Positions 38,119-46,491 of a DNA stretch of 64,000 nucleotides are shown piece after piece. Below the pieces are notes generated by a model. It was not told the origin of the DNA. It saw only the letters and a program-made list of their open reading frames with translations, and did no database searches. The stretch spans positions 124,001 to 188,000 of the forward strand of contig NZ_BSTQ01000017.1 in NCBI RefSeq assembly GCF_030269605.1, given 5' to 3'. Position 1 is the stretch's first letter; each line of letters starts with the position of its first letter. Position numbers and translations under genes: made by a program. The DNA comes from Lentzea sp. NBRC 105346. Lineage in GTDB: Bacteria; Actinomycetota; Actinomycetes; Mycobacteriales; Pseudonocardiaceae.

Positions 38119-38147
38119 TCAGTCGCGGCTCTGCATAAACTCTTCCG
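38119..38147 (-). repeat. 29-bp imperfect direct repeat, copy 1
   Basis: The last 29 bases of the XRE gene (encoding EEFMQSRD and the stop) match 39702-39730 at 24 of 29 positions in the same orientation. The match begins with TCAGTCGCGG and includes GCATAAA. Confidence 0.6.
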
Positions 38148-38976
38148 CCACTTCCCAAAGGAATGCGGTAGCGTCATCACCAGTAAGCGCATGATCGTAG
38201 AAGAAATCGAACAGTTCGAGATGATACTGAACATCTTGCGGCTCGCGCAGCGAGACCGCACCGGAGAACAACTCGGCAACAACCAGGCGATCGTCATAGA
38301 TGAAGAAGATGTTCAGCGGCCCTCGACGCACCTCTGCGGAGAACGGCAGAATGGCGATGTCAATGTTCGCCCGAGTCGACACCTCTGCCATGTGCGCGAC
38401 CTGGCGGGCCATGACGCGCTGGTCAACATAGCGCCAGCGAACGGCCTGCTCAGTCATGAGAAATACAAATCTCTTCGACTCGTCGCCAAGAACTCTCTGC
38501 GAATCAAGGCGGGCCTGCACCGCCTTCTCCACATCGATGACTGGGGCACTCTTTGCAACCGGCGAAAAGGCCAGCCGCATGTACTCGGGTAGCTGCAGCA
38601 GGCCTGTCGGCATGGCCGGCAGGAACTGCTTCACAACCGCCGACGACTCGATGAGCGCCTTGATCTCGTCCTGCATCTTCCACAGGCCCATACTTGCGTA
38701 GGCCCGGTAGGACACGTAGTCGATGTTGGCTGCCCGCGCCACCGCGACCAACTCCCGCGCGGCATCAGCAGGCACCTGCAGGGCGCGGAGGATGCGCTCG
38801 ACATCAGCAACCGAAGGAAGGATCTTTCCGCGTTCGATCCGGCTGATCTTCGACTGGGACATGGCGCATCGGACGGCCAGCCTCTCCCCCGAGAGGCCAG
38901 CCGCCTTGCGTAGTTGTCTCAGCGCAGCCGCCAGACCTTCACGGCGCTGTCGCTGTTCGTCAGGCTGAATACTCAC
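38119..38976 (-). CDS. XRE-family regulator with DUF5753-like C-terminal domain
   Basis: A 285-residue protein. The N-terminal helix-turn-helix (about 10-70) has LAAALRQLRKAAGLSGERL and MSQSKISRIERGKILPSV. The remaining 200 residues (VVKQFLPAMPTGLLQLPEYM, RFVFLMTEQAVRWRYVDQRVM, NIDIAILPFSAEVRRGPLNIFFIYDD) are the DUF5753 type found in WhiJ-like actinomycete regulators. Those usually pair with a small DUF397-type protein; here the partners are different. Codons use A/T at third positions more than flanking genes. GTG 38976 overlaps the DUF6879-like gene by 17 bp. Confidence 0.9.
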   Translation of the reverse strand: MSIQPDEQRQRREGLAAALRQLRKAAGLSGERLAVRCAMSQSKISRIERGKILPSVADVERILRALQVPADAARELVAVARAANIDYVSYRAYASMGLWKMQDEIKALIESSAVVKQFLPAMPTGLLQLPEYMRLAFSPVAKSAPVIDVEKAVQARLDSQRVLGDESKRFVFLMTEQAVRWRYVDQRVMARQVAHMAEVSTRANIDIAILPFSAEVRRGPLNIFFIYDDRLVVAELFSGAVSLREPQDVQYHLELFDFFYDHALTGDDATAFLWEVAEEFMQSRD

Positions 38977-39463
38977 TGAATGGGACGGAGTGCTCCAAGG
39001 CGTAGTCGCGCCACGCGAGGTACTTCGCCAGATCCGGAGGATTCTCCAGGACCTCTCGGTCGCGGAGAGTGTTGTCGTCATTGAAGTGCAGAAGCAGGAC
39101 AGTAGACTCGTCGAACAGCCAGAAGTCCAGATCTGGTAGGTCGAGCTCTCGATCGGTGATGTCGACGATTCGATAGTCCTCACCCGCCTTGGTGTTGCGA
39201 GGAACACCAATCGTCAACAACCAGCGGGTATAGTCAGTGTACGGACGGCGAACCAGCTTCGCTCGCTGCATAGTCTTGCCAGCGGCAATGTTCGCCGAAA
39301 CCAGATTCCTCCAGTCCGTCGAGTACTTCATATCGTCGTACGGCTCGCCTCGGAGGAACTTGTTGAAGTTCTCTTGCTCGTTGGGCATGTTGTAAATCTG
39401 GCGCGTCTCCAGCCGGAATGCGCTGCGCGTATAGGTCTCGAAGAGGCCGTTACTTGGCGGCAT
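38960..39463 (-). CDS. DUF6879-like protein
   Basis: A 167-residue protein: MPPSNGLFETYTRSAFRLET, then NFNKFLRGEPYDD, RRPYTDYTRWLLTIG and DLPDLDFWLFDESTVLLLHFNDD. Large aromatic and acidic content; this looks like the DUF6879 family, small actinomycete proteins encoded beside XRE/DUF5753 regulators and without a known activity. ATG 39463 was chosen: GGAAGG is 9 bp upstream, whereas ATG 39472 directly abuts it. The gene lies 2 bp after the 64-residue protein gene and overlaps the XRE gene. Confidence 0.7.
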   Translation of the reverse strand: MPPSNGLFETYTRSAFRLETRQIYNMPNEQENFNKFLRGEPYDDMKYSTDWRNLVSANIAAGKTMQRAKLVRRPYTDYTRWLLTIGVPRNTKAGEDYRIVDITDRELDLPDLDFWLFDESTVLLLHFNDDNTLRDREVLENPPDLAKYLAWRDYALEHSVPFSEYSA

Positions 39464-39465
39464 GG

Positions 39466-39660
39466 TCAGCATCCTTCCAGAGCGGCGAGCGCTTCCCGTA
39501 CCAAATCCACGGGCAATTCGACCGCTTGCTCCCCGTCGCCGAGCTCCACCTCGGCGACCACGCTCTTCCCCTGGAGCACCAACGTGCCGCGATCGGATGC
39601 GTAGATGGTGTCGCATCCGTTCACTTCACATGCCCCTGCCAGCCTGCGAAGGTTGTTCAT
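39466..39660 (-). CDS. Small protein of the XRE cassette, unknown
   Basis: A 64-residue protein, MNNLRRLAGACEVNGCDTIYASDRGTL and onward to VDLVREALAALEGC. Two Cys in CEVNGC plus a C-terminal Cys could bind metal. I do not recognise a family. First gene of the cassette after a palindromic operator, and it runs almost directly into the DUF6879-like gene (2-bp gap). A longer in-frame reading to 39816 would run through the operator and was not chosen. Confidence 0.65.
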   Translation of the reverse strand: MNNLRRLAGACEVNGCDTIYASDRGTLVLQGKSVVAEVELGDGEQAVELPVDLVREALAALEGC

Positions 39661-39673
39661 GACACCGAGAGTG

Positions 39674-39691
39674 CCACAGTGGACACTGTGG
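39674..39691. promoter_or_regulatory. Candidate XRE operator
   Basis: CCACAGTGGACACTGTGG: perfect 8-bp inverted arms with a 2-bp centre, 14 bp before the first cassette gene. Good form for autoregulation by the XRE protein. Confidence 0.6.
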
Positions 39692-39701
39692 GTAGCAAGC
39701 C

Positions 39702-39730
39702 TCAGTCGCGGATCCGCATAAAGTCGTTCG
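39702..39730 (-). repeat. 29-bp imperfect direct repeat, copy 2
   Basis: Matches the last 29 bases of the XRE gene (24 of 29) and in the same frame would read NDFMRIRD followed by TGA. The preceding codons do not resemble the XRE protein. Either a remnant of a second regulator gene or a boundary repeat of the cassette. Confidence 0.55.
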
Positions 39731-39791
39731 GACCTGAACGCCGGGACGATCCGGTGGCTATGCCAAGTCCACCGGATCGCCGGCCGTCCGG

Positions 39792-39848
39792 CTACGAAGA
39801 CGTCACTCCGTCGCAACCGCCCGAGCCATCCCCATCAGTACCGCGCAC
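39792..39848 (-). CDS. Tiny gene encoding an 18-residue peptide (peptide B)
   Basis: GTG 39848 gives MRGTDGDGSGGCDGVTSS, then TAG. Same length as peptide A and 13 of 18 residues identical, counting the start. GGGGAGGTGA lies 8 bp upstream of the GTG; an ATG at 39854 is too close to it. A perfect stem-loop (39862-39890) directly precedes the ribosome binding site. It is upstream of the cassette that ends with peptide A. Contains one Cys where A has Val. Function unknown. Confidence 0.6.
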   Translation of the reverse strand: MRGTDGDGSGGCDGVTSS

Positions 39849-39861
39849 GTCCATCACCTCC

Positions 39862-39890
39862 CCTACCGTCGACCCGAAATCGACGGTAGG
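39862..39890 (-). terminator. Stem-loop downstream of sdhB / upstream of peptide B
   Basis: CCTACCGTCGA pairs perfectly with TCGACGGTAGG (11 bp, 7-nt loop). It lacks a T-run and on the minus strand leads straight into GGGGAGGTGA. It may end the sdh transcript, or control read-through or access to the peptide B start. Confidence 0.55.
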
Positions 39891-39924
39891 GGTTGGAGGA
39901 TTTCCAAGGTCAGCCACGAAAGGC

Positions 39925-40674
39925 TCAAGACCGGCGGAAGAGCTTGTTGCCCAGCCACACGATGGGGTCGTACTTGCGGTCCGCCACGCGTTCCTTCATC
40001 GGAATGAGCGCGTTGTCGGTGATGTGGATGTGCTCGGGACACACCTCGGAGCAGCACTTGGTGATGTTGCACAACCCGAGCCCGTGCGACTCCTGCGCGG
40101 AATCGACGCGGTCCGCCGTGTCCAGCGGATGCATCTCCAGCTCGGCGACCCGCATCAGGAACCGGGGCCCCGCAAAGGCTTCCTTGTTCTCCTCGTGGTC
40201 GCGGATGACGTGGCAGGTGTTCTGGCACAGGAAGCACTCGATGCACTTCCGGAACTCCTGCGACCGTTCGACGTCCACCTGCTGCATCCGGTACTCGCCG
40301 GGTGCCAGGTCCTTGGGCGGCGTGAACGAGGGGATCTCGCGTGCCTTCGTGTAGTTGAAGGACACGTCGGTCACGAGGTCGCGGATCACCGGGAACGTCC
40401 GCATGGGCGTCACGGTGATGACCTCGTCCTCGGTGAAGGTCGACATGCGGGTCATGCACAGCAGCCGCGGCTTGCCGTTGATCTCCGCCGAGCACGAGCC
40501 GCACTTGCCCGCCTTGCAGTTCCAGCGCACGGCCAGGTCCGGGGCCTGGGTGGCCTGCAGGCGGTGGATGATGTCGAGGACGACCTCGCCCTCGTTCACC
40601 TCGACGGTGAAGTCCTCCAGCGCGCCACCGGTGTCGTCACCCCGCCACACGCGGAACTTGCCCTGGTAGCTCAT
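39925..40674 (-). CDS. sdhB: Succinate dehydrogenase iron-sulfur subunit (Sdh1 type)
   Basis: A 249-residue protein. 2Fe-2S ligands in NCKAGKCGSCSAEI and LLCM; 4Fe-4S and 3Fe-4S ligands in KCIECFLCQNTCHV and CSEVCPEH. It carries electrons from SdhA to the membrane anchor. ATG 40674 overlaps the sdhA stop by 4 bp. Resembles Rv0247c. Confidence 0.96.
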   Translation of the reverse strand: MSYQGKFRVWRGDDTGGALEDFTVEVNEGEVVLDIIHRLQATQAPDLAVRWNCKAGKCGSCSAEINGKPRLLCMTRMSTFTEDEVITVTPMRTFPVIRDLVTDVSFNYTKAREIPSFTPPKDLAPGEYRMQQVDVERSQEFRKCIECFLCQNTCHVIRDHEENKEAFAGPRFLMRVAELEMHPLDTADRVDSAQESHGLGLCNITKCCSEVCPEHIHITDNALIPMKERVADRKYDPIVWLGNKLFRRS

Positions 40675-42539
40675 GACAACTCCTCCGGCGTGAGGTACTT
40701 CTCCAGCTCGGCGCGGTCGAACAGGTCCAGCAGGTCCTTGCGGATCGGGATCTGGGCCTGTTCCTCGACGTTCACCCGCGTCCCGTCCAGCGAGCAGACC
40801 AGGAGCTTGCGCCGCCAGTCCGCGGACATCGCCGGTGCGTCGTCACGGGTGTGCCCGCCGCGCGACTCCGTTCGCAGCAACGCCGCGCGAGCAACACATT
40901 CCGACACCAGCAGCATGTTCCGCAGGTCCAGTGCCAGGTGCCAGCCGGGGTTGAACTGCCGGTGGCCCTCGACGGACAGCGACTGGGCGCGTTCCTTCAG
41001 CTTCTCCAGGCGCTCCAACGCCTCCTGCATCTCCGACTCACGACGGATGATGCCGACGAGGTCGTTCATCGACTGCTGCAGCTCCATGTGCAGCGTGTAC
41101 GGGTTCTCCCCGCCCTCCGCCTGGAACGGCGCCAGCGCGGTCTCCGAGGCCCGCGCCACCGCTTCGTCCGAAACGGACGGACGTTCGGAAAGCCCGCGCA
41201 CGTAGGAAGCCGCGCCCTCACCGGCGCGACGGCCGAACACCAGGAGGTCGGACAACGAGTTGCCGCCCAGGCGGTTCGAGCCGTGCATGCCGCCGGACAC
41301 CTCGCCGCACGCGAACAGCCCGTTGACCGACGACGCCGCCGTGTCCGGGTCGACCTCGACGCCACCCATCACGTAGTGGCAGGTCGGGCCGACCTCCATC
41401 GGCTGCGCGGTGATGTCCACGTCGGCCAGTTCCTTGAACTGGTGGTGCATCGACGGCAGCCGGCGCCGGATCTCCTCGGCGGGCAGGCGGGTCGAGACGT
41501 CGAGGAACACGCCGCCGTGCGGTGACCCGCGCCCGGCCTTGACCTCGGAGTTGATCGCACGGGCGACCTCGTCGCGGGGCAACAGCTCCGGTGGGCGCCG
41601 GTTGTTCGCCTGGTCGGTGTACCAGCGGTCGGCTTCCTCCTCGTTGTCCGCGTACTTGTCCTTGAACACCTCGGGGATGTAGTCGAACATGAAGCGCTTG
41701 TTCTCGGTGTTGCGCAGCACGCCACCGTCACCGCGGACCGACTCGGTGACGAGGATGCCCTTCACCGAAGGCGGCCAGACCATCCCGGTCGGGTGGAACT
41801 GGATGAACTCCATGTTGATCAACTTCGCACCCGCGCGCAGCGCGAGCGCGTGGCCGTCACCCGTGTACTCCCACGAGTTCGACGTGACCTTGAACGACTT
41901 GCCGATGCCACCGGTCGCCAGGATCACCGCGGGCGCCTCGAACAGCACGAACCGGCCGGACTCGCGCCAGTAGCCGAAGGCGCCGGCGATCCGGCCCTCC
42001 TCGACCACCAGGTCGGTGACGGTGAACTCCTGGAACACGCGCAGGCGTTCCTCGTAGTGGCCGAACTCGGCGAAGTCCTCTTGCTGCAACGACACGATCT
42101 TCTGCTGCAGCGTGCGGATCAGCTCGAGCCCCGTGCGGTCGCCGACGTGCGCGAGCCGCGGGTACTCGTGACCGCCGAAGTTGCGCTGCGAGATCTTGCC
42201 GTCCTTGGTGCGGTCGAAGAGAGCCCCGTAGGTCTCCAGCTCCCACACCCGTTGCGGCGCCTCCTGCGCGTGCAGCTCCGCCATCCGCCAGTTGTTCAGG
42301 AACTTGCCGCCGCGCATGGTGTCGCGGAAGTGCACCTGCCAGCTGTCGGACGAGTTCACGTTGCCCATCGCCGCCGCGATGCCGCCCTCGGCCATCACGG
42401 TGTGGGCCTTGCCGAACAACGACTTGCAGAGCACCGCCGTGCGCATGCCGTGCTCACGGGCCTCGATCGCGGCACGCAGACCGGCACCGCCGGCACCGAT
42501 CACGAGGACGTCGAACGAATGCCGTTCCACCTCGGGCAA
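40671..42539 (-). CDS. sdhA: Succinate dehydrogenase flavoprotein subunit (Sdh1 type)
   Basis: A 622-residue protein. FAD-binding motif VLVIGAGGAGLRAAIEA near the N-terminus, substrate region EFIQFHPTGMVWP, then SVRGDGGVLRN and CGEVSGGMHGSNRLGGNSLSD near residue 425. It oxidises succinate to fumarate. TTG 42539 is taken as start because AGGAG is 5 bp upstream and it yields the conserved MPEVERHSFDVLVIG; no ATG is available. It lies 8 bp after the anchor gene. Resembles Rv0248c. Confidence 0.95.
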   Translation of the reverse strand: MPEVERHSFDVLVIGAGGAGLRAAIEAREHGMRTAVLCKSLFGKAHTVMAEGGIAAAMGNVNSSDSWQVHFRDTMRGGKFLNNWRMAELHAQEAPQRVWELETYGALFDRTKDGKISQRNFGGHEYPRLAHVGDRTGLELIRTLQQKIVSLQQEDFAEFGHYEERLRVFQEFTVTDLVVEEGRIAGAFGYWRESGRFVLFEAPAVILATGGIGKSFKVTSNSWEYTGDGHALALRAGAKLINMEFIQFHPTGMVWPPSVKGILVTESVRGDGGVLRNTENKRFMFDYIPEVFKDKYADNEEEADRWYTDQANNRRPPELLPRDEVARAINSEVKAGRGSPHGGVFLDVSTRLPAEEIRRRLPSMHHQFKELADVDITAQPMEVGPTCHYVMGGVEVDPDTAASSVNGLFACGEVSGGMHGSNRLGGNSLSDLLVFGRRAGEGAASYVRGLSERPSVSDEAVARASETALAPFQAEGGENPYTLHMELQQSMNDLVGIIRRESEMQEALERLEKLKERAQSLSVEGHRQFNPGWHLALDLRNMLLVSECVARAALLRTESRGGHTRDDAPAMSADWRRKLLVCSLDGTRVNVEEQAQIPIRKDLLDLFDRAELEKYLTPEELS

Positions 42540-42547
42540 AACCACTC

Positions 42548-43312
42548 CTAGTTGATGATGCGGAGGTCGGAGATCGTCCCCGATGCGACCAGCGCGACGT
42601 ACAGGTCCGTGAGGCAGACGAACACCAGGGAAGTCCACGCCAGCAACATGTGCCGGTTGTTGAGCTTCGAGACCTGGGTCCACATCCAGTACCGCACGGG
42701 ATGCTTCGAGAAGTGCTTCAACCGCCCGCCCGCGATGTGCCGGCACGAGTGGCACGACAGCGTGTACGCGCCGAGGAGCCCGACGTTGACGAGCAGGATG
42801 ATGTTGCCGAGCCCGACACCGGTGCCGAAGGCGACGATCGCGTCGTAGATGTTGATCAGCAGCAGGATCGAGGCCGCGTAGAAGAAGTAGCGGTGCAGGT
42901 TCTGCGCGATCAACGGGAACCGCGTCTCACCGGTGTACTTGGTGTGCGGCTCGGCCACGGCGCACGCGGGCGGGGACATCCACGCCGCCCGGTAGTAGGC
43001 CTTGCGGTAGTAGTAGCAGGTCACGCGGAACCCGAGCAGGAACGGAAGAATGATCACCGGCGGGGTGAGGAAGCCGGGGAGCTCGGGCAGCGGCCGGCCG
43101 AAGTGCGCCGCCGCGGGCAGGCACTCCTCGCTGAGGCACGGGGAGTACATCGGTGTGAGGTAGTGGTACTGGTCGACCCAGTAGTAGTCGCCCTGGAATG
43201 TGCGGAACGCCGCGTAGATCGAGATGAGCAGCAGCCCGACGAACGTCGTCAGGGGCGGCAGCCACCACCGGTCAGTGCGCAACGTACGAGCGGCGATTTC
43301 TGCCCTCGCCAT
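42548..43312 (-). CDS. sdhC: Succinate dehydrogenase membrane anchor (Sdh1 type)
   Basis: A 254-residue protein with about five membrane segments (LTTFVGLLLISIYAAF, ILPFLLGFRVTCYYY, YFFYAASILLLINIYDA, IILLVNVGLLGAYTLSC, LAWTSLVFVCLTDLYVAL). His in NLHRYF and CHSCRH are candidate haem or quinone ligands. A loop with PCLSEECLP is characteristic of the Rv0249c-like anchor, which differs from classical SdhC/SdhD. First gene of the sdh operon. Confidence 0.9.
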   Translation of the reverse strand: MARAEIAARTLRTDRWWLPPLTTFVGLLLISIYAAFRTFQGDYYWVDQYHYLTPMYSPCLSEECLPAAAHFGRPLPELPGFLTPPVIILPFLLGFRVTCYYYRKAYYRAAWMSPPACAVAEPHTKYTGETRFPLIAQNLHRYFFYAASILLLINIYDAIVAFGTGVGLGNIILLVNVGLLGAYTLSCHSCRHIAGGRLKHFSKHPVRYWMWTQVSKLNNRHMLLAWTSLVFVCLTDLYVALVASGTISDLRIIN

Positions 43313-43366
43313 GCCTCACCTTTCGTTTTTCACAACGCTGTGAACAAACCGTCTGGGTGGAAAGCG

Positions 43367-43393
43367 ACGGCCCCCGCGTCCGGCGGGGGCCGT
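43367..43393 (-). terminator. Terminator after the Rv0250c-like gene
   Basis: ACGGCCCCCGC, 5-nt loop, GCGGGGGCCGT: 11-bp perfect stem between the small gene at 43407 and the sdh operon. Separates or attenuates the two. Confidence 0.75.
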
Positions 43394-43406
43394 GAAGACC
43401 GCTGGG

Positions 43407-43700
43407 TCAGGAACCCTGACGGTACCCACCCAGTCCTTCGTCGTCTGCGTCCTTCCAGAGGGACTCGTCGTACGGCGTGTCGGGCACGACGACCACCTCC
43501 CGTTCGACCCTCGGAGCCTCGCGCTGGCGCGGTGTGCTGTCGATGTCGACGAGCTCCGTCGCGTCGATGTCCATCCGCTCGACGTCGTTGGCGAGCCGCT
43601 GCACCGCCGCCACGTCGCCATATCGGCCGCGCAGCGCGGACACACAGTGGCGCAGCTGGCCGATCACCCGGCGCAGCTCGACGATCTCAGTCGATGTCAT
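43407..43700 (-). CDS. Conserved small protein upstream of sdh1 (Rv0250c-like)
   Basis: A 97-residue acidic protein with a heptad-like first half (TEIVELRRVIGQLRHCVSAL ... VAAVQRLANDVERMDID) and a C-terminal half ending VVVPDTPYDESLWKDADDEGLG. No known domain. Its position directly upstream of the Sdh1 operon is the same as Rv0250c in mycobacteria, which suggests an accessory role, but this is inference. Confidence 0.75.
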   Translation of the reverse strand: MTSTEIVELRRVIGQLRHCVSALRGRYGDVAAVQRLANDVERMDIDATELVDIDSTPRQREAPRVEREVVVVPDTPYDESLWKDADDEGLGGYRQGS

Positions 43701-43905
43701 GAGGGCACCTCCGTCCCCGTCCCGAGGTCTTGCGGGTCGTGTGCTGCATGCTGCCGTGACACGCGTCACGTGACAAGCACCACAGCCGTCCCAGTTACTG
43801 AATCGTTTTTGAAGGACCGGGCCCTCATCACCTACTGTTGCTGCCGTCACGCCAGCCATGGGACGCCAGAGTCGTCGTCCGACCTGTGATCCCCTGGAGA
43901 GACGC

Positions 43906-45750
<1,845 letters not shown>

Positions 45751-45753
45751 CCC

Positions 45754-46374
45754 GTGAGCGCCCACCTGCTCGAGCTGTCGCCCGTCATCCCGGTGGTCGT
45801 CGTCGACGACGCGGCGCACGCGGTTCCGCTGGCGCAGGCGTTGCTGCGCGGCGGCATCGGCGTGATCGAGCTGACGCTCCGCACGCCCGCCGCGCTGGAG
45901 GCGATCGAACGGGTCGCGGCCGAGGTTCCGGACATCGTGATCGGCGCGGGCACGGTCACCGCACCCGAACACGCCGAGCAGGCCGCGAAGGCGGGCGCGA
46001 AGTTCCTCGTCACGCCCGGCACGACGGACCGGGTCTTGGACGCCGCCGAGGCGACCGGCCTGCCGTTCCTGCCGGGCGCGGCGACGGTGTCCGAGGTGAT
46101 GCGGCTGGCCGAACGCGGCCTCACCGCGCTGAAGTTCTTCCCCGCCGAGGCGGCCGGCGGCGTCGACTACCTGAAGTCGATCGGCGGCCCGATCCCGCAC
46201 GTCCGGTTCTGCCCGACCGGCGGCATCACCCCGGAAACCGCGCCGAACTACCTGAAGCTGCCGAACGTCGGCTGCGTCGGCGGCTCGTGGCTAGCTCCGA
46301 AAGACGCATTGGCCGCCGGCGACTGGGCACGAATTGAGACGCTGGCAAAAGCGGCAGCGTCCCTTGTGGGTTAG
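45754..46374 (+). CDS. eda: KDPG aldolase Eda
   Basis: A 206-residue protein. Catalytic Glu in VIELTLRTPAAL, the Schiff-base Lys in LTALKFFPAEAAGG, and the phosphate site in CPTGGITPETAP and GCVGGSWLAP. It cleaves KDPG to pyruvate and glyceraldehyde 3-phosphate. GTG start 3 bp after the edd stop, so it is coupled to edd. Confidence 0.96.
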   Translation: MSAHLLELSPVIPVVVVDDAAHAVPLAQALLRGGIGVIELTLRTPAALEAIERVAAEVPDIVIGAGTVTAPEHAEQAAKAGAKFLVTPGTTDRVLDAAEATGLPFLPGAATVSEVMRLAERGLTALKFFPAEAAGGVDYLKSIGGPIPHVRFCPTGGITPETAPNYLKLPNVGCVGGSWLAPKDALAAGDWARIETLAKAAASLVG

Positions 46375-46491
46375 ACCACGCCTGACCCTCAAACCCGCTC
46401 GTCAGGCCCATATGAGACGAATTCCCGGGAATACACACCAAGATCACCGTGTCACACTTGCTCGTTGCAAAGACGCACGAGAGGAGCAGGT

